Positions 57,372-64,000 of a stretch of DNA of 64,000 bases are shown piece after piece (the first letter of the stretch is position 1; the number at the start of each line of letters is the position of its first letter). The stretch is taken from assembly GCF_001043005.1 (NCBI RefSeq), contig NZ_JYKZ01000012.1, positions 62,001 through 126,000 on the forward strand, read 5' to 3'. The position numbers and the translations under genes were made by a program. Source of the stretch: Pseudomonas psychrophila. GTDB taxonomy: Bacteria; Pseudomonadota; Gammaproteobacteria; Pseudomonadales; Pseudomonadaceae. The notes under the pieces were generated by a model that worked only from the letters and a program-made list of their open reading frames with translations, was not told where the DNA came from and did no database searches.

Positions 57372-57926
57372 TTAAATGACAGACTCAAGAGTTAACGCTT
57401 GAGAATCTTTTTCGCTAATCTTAAATCCACCTAAATCCGGCCATTTAATGTTCAAAGCGGGATCACTCCACAAAATGGTTCGCTCGGAATCCTTGTGATA
57501 ATAATCCGTAGTCTTATACAAAAAATGTGTATCGTTTTCTAGTGCTACGAACCCATGCGCAAAACCTTCTGGAATCCATAACATCAAATTATTGCTACAA
57601 TTCAACTCAATTCCGAACCACTGCAGGTAGGTTTTCGATGACTTTCTTATGTCGACAACCACATCGTATGCAGCGCCTCTTACGACCCGCACTAACTTCC
57701 CTTGCGCATACGGCGCTGCTTGAAAATGCAACCCCCTCAAGACAGATTTAGATGAGCACGAGTGATTATCCTGTACAAAAGCTTTAGGCATGGAAAGATT
57801 CAAAGACTCTAAACTTTTATAGAAATCTCTTTCGTTAAAGGTTTCCATAAACCAACCCCGTGAATCCTTGAAAATAACAGGTTCTATGACCAGCACATCC
57901 GGAATATTGGTTCTCGTGATTTTCAT
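57372..57926 (-). CDS. rmlC: dTDP-4-dehydrorhamnose 3,5-epimerase
   Basis: A 184-residue cupin enzyme: VFKDSRGWFMETFNERDF, the catalytic His in VLRGLHFQAAPYAQGKLVRV, VVVDIRKSSKTY and IPEGFAHGF. All RmlC signatures are present. It is not needed for Fuc4N, and rmlB and rmlD are missing here. Two bases separate it from rmlA. Confidence 0.94.
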   Translation of the reverse strand: MKITRTNIPDVLVIEPVIFKDSRGWFMETFNERDFYKSLESLNLSMPKAFVQDNHSCSSKSVLRGLHFQAAPYAQGKLVRVVRGAAYDVVVDIRKSSKTYLQWFGIELNCSNNLMLWIPEGFAHGFVALENDTHFLYKTTDYYHKDSERTILWSDPALNIKWPDLGGFKISEKDSQALTLESVI

Positions 57927-57928
57927 CT

Positions 57929-58816
57929 TTATTTAGCTTCCAAGAACATATTCAACAGATACTGTCCATATCCTGTCTTTTCAAATTTCTTTCCCTGAAA
58001 CTCTAGCATTTCGGGTGTTATCCACCCCTTATTGAAAGCAATTTCCTCCAAACAAGCCACTTTCAAGCCCTGACGCTGTTCGATGGTATGCACGAAGTGA
58101 CTGGCCTCCAGCAAAGACTCATGAGTACCGGTATCCAGCCATGCGAAACCACGTCCCAGCATTTCAACCGTCAGACTGTTTTGCTCAAGATAAGCGCGAT
58201 TGACGTCAGTAATTTCAAGCTCTCCCCGCGAAGATGGCTTGATATTTTTTGCAATTTCCACCACTTGATTATCGTAGAAATACAACCCTGTCACCGCGTA
58301 GTTGGACTTGGGTTTTGCTGGCTTTTCTTCAATGCTCAGTGCACGGCCTGTGCCATCAAACTCAACAACACCAAAACGCTCCGGGTCCGAAACATGGTAG
58401 CCAAAGACGGTGGCACCTGTTTCCTGGGACATAGCGGAGCGCAGGTTGCCAGAAAAATTCTGGCCGTAAAATATGTTGTCGCCGAGGATCAAGCAGACCG
58501 GATCTTTGCCAATGAACTCTTCGCCAATGATAAAGGCTTGTGCCAATCCATCGGGGCTAGGCTGCTCGGCGTAGCTCAATTCAATACCGTATTGACTACC
58601 ATCACCCAGCAGTTTTTTGAAGCAAGGTAAATCTTCTGGTGTTGAGATGATCAAGATTTCTTGCATACCCGCCAGCATCAGTACTGACAGCGGATAGAAG
58701 ATCATTGGCTTGTCGTAAATCGGCAGCATCTGCTTGGACACACCCAGCGTGAGTGGATGCAGACGCGTACCTGAACCGCCAGCGAGGATGATGCCTTTGC
58801 GTTTGAGGGAGGTCAT
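57929..58816 (-). CDS. rmlA: Glucose-1-phosphate thymidylyltransferase
   Basis: A 295-residue nucleotidyltransferase that makes dTDP-glucose. KGIILAGGSGTRLHPLT, SKQMLPIYDKPMI, GDNIFYGQNF and EEKPAKPKSNYAVTGLYFYD are classical. First gene after rfaH and the ops element, so likely the first gene under antitermination control. Confidence 0.96.
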   Translation of the reverse strand: MTSLKRKGIILAGGSGTRLHPLTLGVSKQMLPIYDKPMIFYPLSVLMLAGMQEILIISTPEDLPCFKKLLGDGSQYGIELSYAEQPSPDGLAQAFIIGEEFIGKDPVCLILGDNIFYGQNFSGNLRSAMSQETGATVFGYHVSDPERFGVVEFDGTGRALSIEEKPAKPKSNYAVTGLYFYDNQVVEIAKNIKPSSRGELEITDVNRAYLEQNSLTVEMLGRGFAWLDTGTHESLLEASHFVHTIEQRQGLKVACLEEIAFNKGWITPEMLEFQGKKFEKTGYGQYLLNMFLEAK

Positions 58817-58896
58817 TGTTAAAGCACTTCCTTAACTATTGGGGTGCATCGCCTGTCATTCATACAGGTGATGACTGAATTCGTTTTTTTACAAAA

Positions 58897-58908
58897 CACG
58901 CTACCGCC
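58897..58908 (-). promoter_or_regulatory. ops element (RfaH recruitment site)
   Basis: The minus strand reads GGCGGTAGCGTG, identical to the ops consensus at all 12 positions. It stands about 80 bases before rmlA and 72 bases after the rfaH stop, in the direction of transcription of the O-antigen genes. RfaH binds this sequence in the exposed non-template strand of the paused polymerase. Confidence 0.92.
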
Positions 58909-58979
58909 CCAGGATTCATCGTCAATTTCCTGAGAACGCGTTTTGTTTTTTTGCCCCGGCCATGACCAGAGTTTTTTAT

Positions 58980-59507
58980 TTAACGGTTAGTGATACTCGC
59001 CAAAGGCAAACTGATCTGTTGCTGACGATTCATTAAATTGATAAGCAAAATAACTCTTTCTTCGCCATCCATAGTCATGAATATGGATTCAATGCCTGCA
59101 AAGCCTTGATCAAGAATGGTGACTTTTTCACCGGGCTTAAACGCGGTGATGATGTGGCTGTCTGCACGATCTTGTAGTTGCGCTACCAACTCATGACTGA
59201 CAGCCAGGGGGCGGCCGCCAAAGGCGACAACACGCGCTACGCCGCGCGTAGAACGCAAGGGAGCCCAGTTGGCACCTTGAGGCATATGAATAAAAAGATA
59301 ACCCGGAAAGAGGGATTCCTGGACGTGCTGCATCTGGCCGCGTACCAGTCGTTCGCGTCGGCAGGCGGGACGTGAGCACTCATAGCCCTGTCGCAGAAGG
59401 TTTTCCTCTGCACGCTCGTCCTGCCTGGGCTTGCATTGCACCAGATACCAGTCGCCGGGCCCGGATGCGACGGGGTCCTGGGTTACTGCGCTGCTTGTCA
59501 TGTGCAT
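58980..59507 (-). CDS. rfaH: Transcription antiterminator RfaH
   Basis: A 175-residue NusG paralogue. WYLVQCKPRQDERAEENLLRQGY at the start, LFPGYLFIHMPQGANWAPLR typical of RfaH, and a KOW-type C-terminal region (FKPGEKVTILDQGFAGIESIF). It raises transcription of long surface-polysaccharide operons that carry ops, and one is immediately downstream. The start could also be the ATG at 59501. Confidence 0.92.
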   Translation of the reverse strand: MHMTSSAVTQDPVASGPGDWYLVQCKPRQDERAEENLLRQGYECSRPACRRERLVRGQMQHVQESLFPGYLFIHMPQGANWAPLRSTRGVARVVAFGGRPLAVSHELVAQLQDRADSHIITAFKPGEKVTILDQGFAGIESIFMTMDGEERVILLINLMNRQQQISLPLASITNR

Positions 59508-60713
59508 GGGTCATTCATTAATAGGTTCTTCCGTGTTTACCATCGTGCAGCGCATGCGCCAATGGCCGCAATTGGGTTCTGATCATCGCTACGAGGTTGA
59601 TTCGCAGCAGGGCCATTAGCCCGCAGTGGCTTATACATCGTCGTATTTTTTGTACAATCTATACAGCCCTGCTAGCTCTGTAGCTAAAATTCGTTTTGCT
59701 TCTCTTTCACTACACATCAAACGTATCTGCCCCGGTCATTTGCCAAATCCGGAGACAAAACTGCGCACGTATGCTGATCTGCATAGCTGAACAACCACCA
59801 AAAGTGCAATCGCCTGCACGAATGATACAGCGCTCCTCCCCCATTTCAACAAAACCGACTTGCGGGCCATACTTTTGTATCGCCACGCCGGTGTTCCTCA
59901 TGCCTGAATGCCAGTAAAGACCACATTATGCCTTCGGTTACTCAGCTTGACCTTGAGGTATAGTTGACTATGCGACCACTGGCTCATATCCCGCCAGTAG
60001 TAATTTCGAGGGCAAGGAAATGTGCACTTACTCCCTTACCCCGATACAAGCCGAATGTTCAAAAGGCGTCCAGAGTTTCCGACGATCTCAGAGTATTGTG
60101 CGTAAATTGCGTTTTCTAGCTACTCTCTCTGATCAGGGACAAACACTGCCAATTGAATAGCAGCCATGAGCACATGGTTTGCAGGTATCCACTTGATAAT
60201 ATGACTCATATGACTCAGCTTGCGACGACCGGATGGAAAACCATATCGCACGCCGACCATTAATATTCGCTAAATTTACCAGTTTGCTCTGTTAATTTAC
60301 GGCAAGACCGTCAATACGTATGCCTGAAACCTAGGCGAAGTCAGTCATACATTCACGCTTACCACGGCACACGGAACTGCATTCGCATTGTTTATTTGAG
60401 ATGCCATGCAGCTTTGGACAAGGTGAGCATTCTCACCTGATTAGACAATGTTCTGCTGGAACATAAAGATTGCTTGATCACTAAAAAATTACAGTCTCAA
60501 TTAAGCGAAACGCTTGAGCACAAAAGCAAGCACCTGAGACCCAGAAAAAAGGTTCCCGGTACTCAATCAAGGACACCTAACAATACATACAGTCAACTTG
60601 TAGGAAATATCTTGTATTGCACGTTTATATTGATCGCGCACCTTAAATTTCGTTTACCAGTCAGCGCGCAAGAGCCTCTCATATTAACCCTATGAGAGAC
60701 CTCTAAAGCGATC
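59508..60713. other. 1.2 kb without recognisable genes, between lapA and rfaH
   Basis: Only short open frames occur (for example 59710-59901 on minus and 60474-60695 on plus), with no family resemblance I can see and no good ribosome sites. Related pseudomonads usually carry wzz near here. The rfaH promoter must lie in its first part. A 9-base direct repeat ATATGACTC stands twice in a row at 60199-60216. Confidence 0.6.
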
Positions 60714-60965
60714 TCAGGACTCGACCAACACCTTGCGCTTTAATCTGGCAGCTTTGCGCCTGAAGGCCAAAAAACCCATTGCCGGCCCAATCGCCATACC
60801 TACCAGCAAGGCACCTATAAAAAACAGCGATTGCGGCAGCTGAGCAGTGTGCCAACCCAAAAAGACCAATGCCGTGGGCTGCTGGTTTTCGAGTATGAAG
60901 ATCACAATCCCGAAAATTATGATCAGGGCAAGCACCACTAACACTGCACGTTTGACGCTACGCAT
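60714..60965 (-). CDS. lapA: LapA-domain (DUF1049) membrane protein
   Basis: An 83-residue protein with two membrane helices (KRAVLVVLALIIIFGIVIFI and QSLFFIGALLVGMAIGPAMG), the ENQQPTALVFLGW middle segment and a basic tail. LapA (YciS) takes part in lipopolysaccharide assembly control in E. coli. AGGAG precedes the ATG at 60965. It follows ihfB as in many gammaproteobacteria. Confidence 0.88.
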   Translation of the reverse strand: MRSVKRAVLVVLALIIIFGIVIFILENQQPTALVFLGWHTAQLPQSLFFIGALLVGMAIGPAMGFLAFRRKAARLKRKVLVES

Positions 60966-60989
60966 CGGCAACTCCTGTTCCCTGAAGGA

Positions 60990-61290
60990 TTAAATGTCGT
61001 CTTCCTCATCTTCATTGACTCGATCCCGTAGCTCTTTGCCCGGTTTGAAATGAGGAACAAATTTTCCATCCAGACTGACTGACTGACTGGCCAGTCTTAG
61101 GATTGCGACCAACGCGGGGTGCTCGATAATGCAGCGAGAAGCTGCCAAAACCACGGATTTCGATCCGATCACCGGTCGCCAAGCATTGGGACATTTGTTC
61201 AAGCATAGTCTTGATGGCCAACTCTACATCCTTGGATGAGAGCAGCCCTTGATGGGTGACAATTCGTTCGATCAACTCCGACTTCGTCAT
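60990..61290 (-). pseudogene. ihfB: Integration host factor beta subunit, frameshifted
   Basis: Reading from 61290 gives a perfect IHF-beta start (MTKSELIERIVTHQGLLSSK, GFGSFSLHYRAPRVGRNPKTG). After GQSVS it passes into a foreign frame and stops at 61012, at 92 residues. The expected end (LDGKFVPHFKPGKELRDRVNEDEED) is intact in another frame and stops at 60990. The shift falls in four tandem copies of CAGT (minus strand); three copies would give a 98-residue protein that aligns without gap to other IhfB sequences. IHF bends DNA as an alpha-beta dimer, and the lost part includes the end of the arm and the last helix. Real mutation, slippage variant or sequence error cannot be told apart here. 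Confidence 0.88.
61074..61089. repeat. Tetranucleotide repeat (ACTG)4 inside ihfB
   Basis: Four perfect copies of ACTG on the plus strand. The number of copies sets the ihfB reading frame: three (or six) keep it open, four breaks it. Confidence 0.97.
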
Positions 61291-61583
61291 ATTTTTCCCT
61301 TCTTTTTCAAGCAGCTAGATCAGCGCTTCAAAGGTTTTAGCATGATCAATTGATTTTGAACAGCCCAGGGATTGACTTATCTTTGCAAACATCGACCCCC
61401 TCTCAAGACACCCATCAGGCTTAAGCCATAACCATAGTCGACAACAACCCCCTTCCAGGACCTCTCACAGCTCGCGCGACATATACGCGCGTTCTTCCTA
61501 GGCCAGCGCATGGGCGACCAGTAGCCGCGCCCACACAGGAAATCATGAATGAATGGATTTTCCGCACTTAAATCGCAGGCACA
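61291..61583. other. ihfB leader and promoter region
   Basis: About 290 bases between rpsA and ihfB with no gene. It holds an AT-rich stretch with GATCAATTGATT (61344-61356 area), likely promoter DNA for ihfB, and the rpsA terminator at its right end. No ORF of interest. Confidence 0.5.
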
Positions 61584-61611
61584 AAAAAGGGCGACCGAAG
61601 TCGCCCTTTTT
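61584..61611 (-). terminator. Rho-independent terminator of rpsA
   Basis: On the minus strand AAAAAGGGCGAC, loop TTCG, GTCGCCCTTTTTT: a UUCG-capped stem with T-run starting 17 bases after the rpsA stop. Confidence 0.95.
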
Positions 61612-61627
61612 AATGGTCAATCAGAAC

Positions 61628-63322
61628 TTAGTTCTGTTTTTCCATTTGTGCACGCAGCAGGTCGCCCAAAGTGGTCGGACCAGCAGCGATCTCAGAGGTA
61701 GCTGGCTTGTCGCGCAGGCTCTGGATTGCTTCCTTCTCGTCTTCAACGTCTTTCGACTTGATGGACAGTTGGATTACGCGGCTTTTGCGATCAACGCTGA
61801 TGATCTTGGCTTCTACTTCTTCGCCTTCTTTCAGAACGTTACGTGCATCTTCGATGCGGTCACGGCTGATTTCGGACGCTTTCAGAGTAGCTTCGATATC
61901 GTTGGCCAGAGTGATGATGGCGCCTTTAGCGTCAACTTCTTTCACGATGCCCTTAACGATTGCGCCTTTGTCGTTCTCTTGTACGTACTCGGAGAACGGA
62001 TCGCTTTCCAGCTGCTTGATACCCAGGGAGATGCGCTCACGCTCTGGATCAACAGACAGGATAACGGTGTCAAGCTCGTCGCCCTTCTTGAAACGACGTA
62101 CGGCTTCTTCGCCAACTTCGTTCCAGGAGATGTCGGACAGGTGAACCAGGCCGTCGATGCCGCCGTCAAGACCAATGAAGATACCGAAATCGGTGATCGA
62201 CTTGATAGTGCCGGAGATTTTATCGCCCTTGTTGAACTGGCCAGAGAAATCTTCCCATGGGTTAGATTTGCACTGCTTGATGCCCAAGGAGATGCGACGA
62301 CGCTCTTCGTCGATGTCCAGAACCATAACTTCCACTTCGTCGCCGACTTGTACGACTTTCGAAGGGTGGATGTTTTTGTTGGTCCAGTCCATTTCGGAAA
62401 CGTGCACCAGACCTTCAACGCCTTCTTCCAGCTCTGCGAAGCAGCCGTAGTCAGTCAGGTTAGTTACACGAGCGGTAACACGAGTGCTTTCTGGGTAACG
62501 GGCTTTGATAGCAACCCATGGATCTTCGCCCAGCTGCTTCAGGCCCAGGGAAACACGATTGCGTTCGCGATCGTATTTCAGAACCTTGACATCAATCTCG
62601 TCGCCAACGTTGACGATTTCGGAAGGATGCTTGATACGCTTCCAAGCCATGTCGGTGATGTGCAGCAGGCCATCGACGCCGCCCAGATCGACAAATGCGC
62701 CGTAATCCGTGAGGTTTTTAACGATACCTTTAACTTGCTGGCCTTCTTGCAAGGATTCCAGCAGAGCTTCACGCTCAGCCGAGTTCTCTGCTTCAAGAAC
62801 GCTGCGACGCGAAACAACAACGTTGTTGCGCTTCTGGTCAAGTTTGATGACCTTGAATTCCAGCTCTTTGCCTTCCAGGTGCGTGGTGTCGCGCACTGGA
62901 CGAACATCAACCAAAGAACCTGGCAGGAACGCACGGATGCCGTTAACGTCGACAGTGAAGCCGCCTTTAACCTTACCGTTGATAACGCCCTTGACCACTT
63001 CTTCTGCTGCGAAGGCTGCTTCCAGAACGATCCAGCATTCAGCGCGCTTGGCTTTTTCACGGGACAGCTTGGTTTCGCCAAAGCCGTCTTCGACCGCGTC
63101 CAGCGCAACGTGAACTTCATCACCGATGTTGATGTTCAGTTCGCCAGCGTCGTTGTGGAACTGCTCCAGCGGGATGAGGCCTTCAGACTTCAAACCAGCG
63201 TGAACGGTAACCCAACCAGCTTGGTAATCGATATCAACGATGATAGCGGTGATGATCGAGCCAGCCTGAAGATTCAGGGTTTTTAGGCTTTCTTCAAAGA
63301 GTTCTGCAAAGCTTTCGCTCAT
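61628..63322 (-). CDS. rpsA: 30S ribosomal protein S1
   Basis: A 564-residue RNA-binding ribosomal protein with six S1 (OB-fold) repeats; four C-terminal ones are very regular (DYGAFVDLGGVDGLLHITDM, DYGCFAELEEGVEGLVHVSE, DFGIFIGLDGGIDGLVHLSD and the last, degenerate one). It delivers mRNA with weak ribosome sites to the 30S subunit. Downstream of cmk, as usual. Confidence 0.97.
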   Translation of the reverse strand: MSESFAELFEESLKTLNLQAGSIITAIIVDIDYQAGWVTVHAGLKSEGLIPLEQFHNDAGELNINIGDEVHVALDAVEDGFGETKLSREKAKRAECWIVLEAAFAAEEVVKGVINGKVKGGFTVDVNGIRAFLPGSLVDVRPVRDTTHLEGKELEFKVIKLDQKRNNVVVSRRSVLEAENSAEREALLESLQEGQQVKGIVKNLTDYGAFVDLGGVDGLLHITDMAWKRIKHPSEIVNVGDEIDVKVLKYDRERNRVSLGLKQLGEDPWVAIKARYPESTRVTARVTNLTDYGCFAELEEGVEGLVHVSEMDWTNKNIHPSKVVQVGDEVEVMVLDIDEERRRISLGIKQCKSNPWEDFSGQFNKGDKISGTIKSITDFGIFIGLDGGIDGLVHLSDISWNEVGEEAVRRFKKGDELDTVILSVDPERERISLGIKQLESDPFSEYVQENDKGAIVKGIVKEVDAKGAIITLANDIEATLKASEISRDRIEDARNVLKEGEEVEAKIISVDRKSRVIQLSIKSKDVEDEKEAIQSLRDKPATSEIAAGPTTLGDLLRAQMEKQN

Positions 63323-63448
63323 TTTAATTCCTGTTGATCAAGGGCGAAGGAATACGCCCATCTGCCACATTCCAGACAATGTGGGTTACGTTTATATAAA
63401 AGAAGGCACGCAGGACTATTTCTGGTCTCCTGCACGCTTTCTTGGTCA

Positions 63449-64000
63449 TCAGGCAATATCGCGAAGTGCGATTTCACTCATGATGCGTTCCAGCACCTGC
63501 TCGATGGATAACTCCGTAGAGTCCAGCTGTATGGCATCAGCCGCCGGTTTTAGCGGGGCTATTGCACGCTGCGTATCACGCTCATCGCGGGCACGAATCT
63601 CATCTAGCAGACCCGAGAGACTAACATCATCGCCCTTCGCCTTCAACTGCAAGTAACGGCGACGGGCTCTCTCTTCAGCGCTAGCCGTCAGAAAAATCTT
63701 CAACGGGGCATCAGGAAATACCACCGTGCCCATGTCACGACCATCGGCAACCAGGCCTGGAAACTCCTGAAAAGCACGCTGTCGCTGCAATAAAGCATCC
63801 CGAACAGCCGGCAAAGCCGCGACTTTCGAGGCCCCAGCTGCAACCGCCTCACTGCGAATGGCGTGAGTCACCTCATCACCCTCCAGAATGATGCGAGCTG
63901 GCTTGCCGTCGGTCGCCCCGACGAACTGCACATCAAGATGCGCCGCCAATTTTTCCAGTAGCGCCTCATTGTCGAGTGCAACACCGTGATTACCTGCAGC
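63449..64000 (-). CDS. cmk: Cytidylate kinase, C-terminal part (partial)
   Basis: The frame is open to the right edge, so the N-terminal P-loop is outside. The remaining 183 residues show AAHLDVQFVGATDGKPARI, VAALPAVRDALLQRQR, the conserved GLVADGRDMGTVVFPDA and ERARRRYLQLKAKG lid region. CMP/dCMP kinase; first of cmk-rpsA. Confidence 0.95.
   Translation of the reverse strand, partial: AAGNHGVALDNEALLEKLAAHLDVQFVGATDGKPARIILEGDEVTHAIRSEAVAAGASKVAALPAVRDALLQRQRAFQEFPGLVADGRDMGTVVFPDAPLKIFLTASAEERARRRYLQLKAKGDDVSLSGLLDEIRARDERDTQRAIAPLKPAADAIQLDSTELSIEQVLERIMSEIALRDIA

Noticed and set aside
60474..60695. A 73-codon frame in the gene-free interval as a small gene
   Set aside because: No ribosome site of note, no recognisable pattern and a composition like the surrounding non-coding DNA.
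61553..63286. A 577-codon open frame on the plus strand opposite rpsA
   Set aside because: It is a codon-bias shadow of the highly expressed rpsA gene; its translation has no domain pattern, and S1 on the other strand is certain.

Overview
This 64 kb window is chromosomal DNA of a Pseudomonas, most likely of the fluorescens/fragi lineage rather than P. aeruginosa. The evidence is the gene order (two tandem cbb3 oxidase operons, then ccoGHIS, hemN, anr and apt; dnaX-ybaB-recR; ligA-zipA-smc; xdhABC-guaD; an O-antigen locus between ihfB-rpsA and wbpM-comEA), the REP-type intergenic palindromes, and the Anr boxes. No tRNA, rRNA, CRISPR array, prophage or complete insertion sequence was seen. Functions come from reading the translations by eye; no database search was run.

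Layout. 1-1.6 kb: end of a chemotaxis receptor and a small alpha/beta hydrolase. 1.65-8.5 kb: two complete ccoNOQP operons. The first has an Anr-type box that lies inside the hydrolase gene; the second has a long leader. 8.7-9.3 kb: a Phd/PIN toxin-antitoxin pair inserted in the respiratory cluster. 9.5-18 kb: oxidase assembly and copper/heme supply (ccoG, ccoH, ccoI, ccoS, a TauE/SafE-like membrane protein, hemN), the oxygen regulator anr, and apt. 18-29 kb, minus strand: recR, ybaB, dnaX, the 4.5S RNA gene, ligA, zipA, smc and a GntR regulator. 29.8-38.3 kb: purine catabolism (xdhABC, guaD), a second GntR regulator and a BenE-family transporter. 38.3-42.5 kb: an SDR, a medium-chain reductase, pyrF, a small membrane protein, a TetR regulator and a ComEA-like protein.

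42.6-59.5 kb, minus strand: an O-antigen (surface polysaccharide) locus. Transcription runs from rfaH through a perfect 12-base ops element to rmlA-rmlC, an acyltransferase, a WecE-like aminotransferase, Wzx, a glycosyltransferase, a Wzy-like membrane protein, the UDP-L-FucNAc genes (fnlA, fnlB, fnlC), a WbuB-like transferase, a fused PglC-PglD-type enzyme, a PglE-like aminotransferase and a WbpM/PglF-like dehydratase. The inferred repeat unit starts on a diacetylated bacillosamine-type sugar, continues with L-FucNAc, and ends with an acylated dTDP-4-amino-sugar. No wzz is present where related pseudomonads usually carry it; about 1.2 kb without recognisable genes lies there.

60.7-64 kb, minus strand: lapA, ihfB, rpsA and the 3' part of cmk. 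In this sequence ihfB is frameshifted at a tetranucleotide repeat with four copies, where three would restore the normal reading frame. This is the most surprising observation in the window. It could be a real mutation, a slippage switch or a sequence error.
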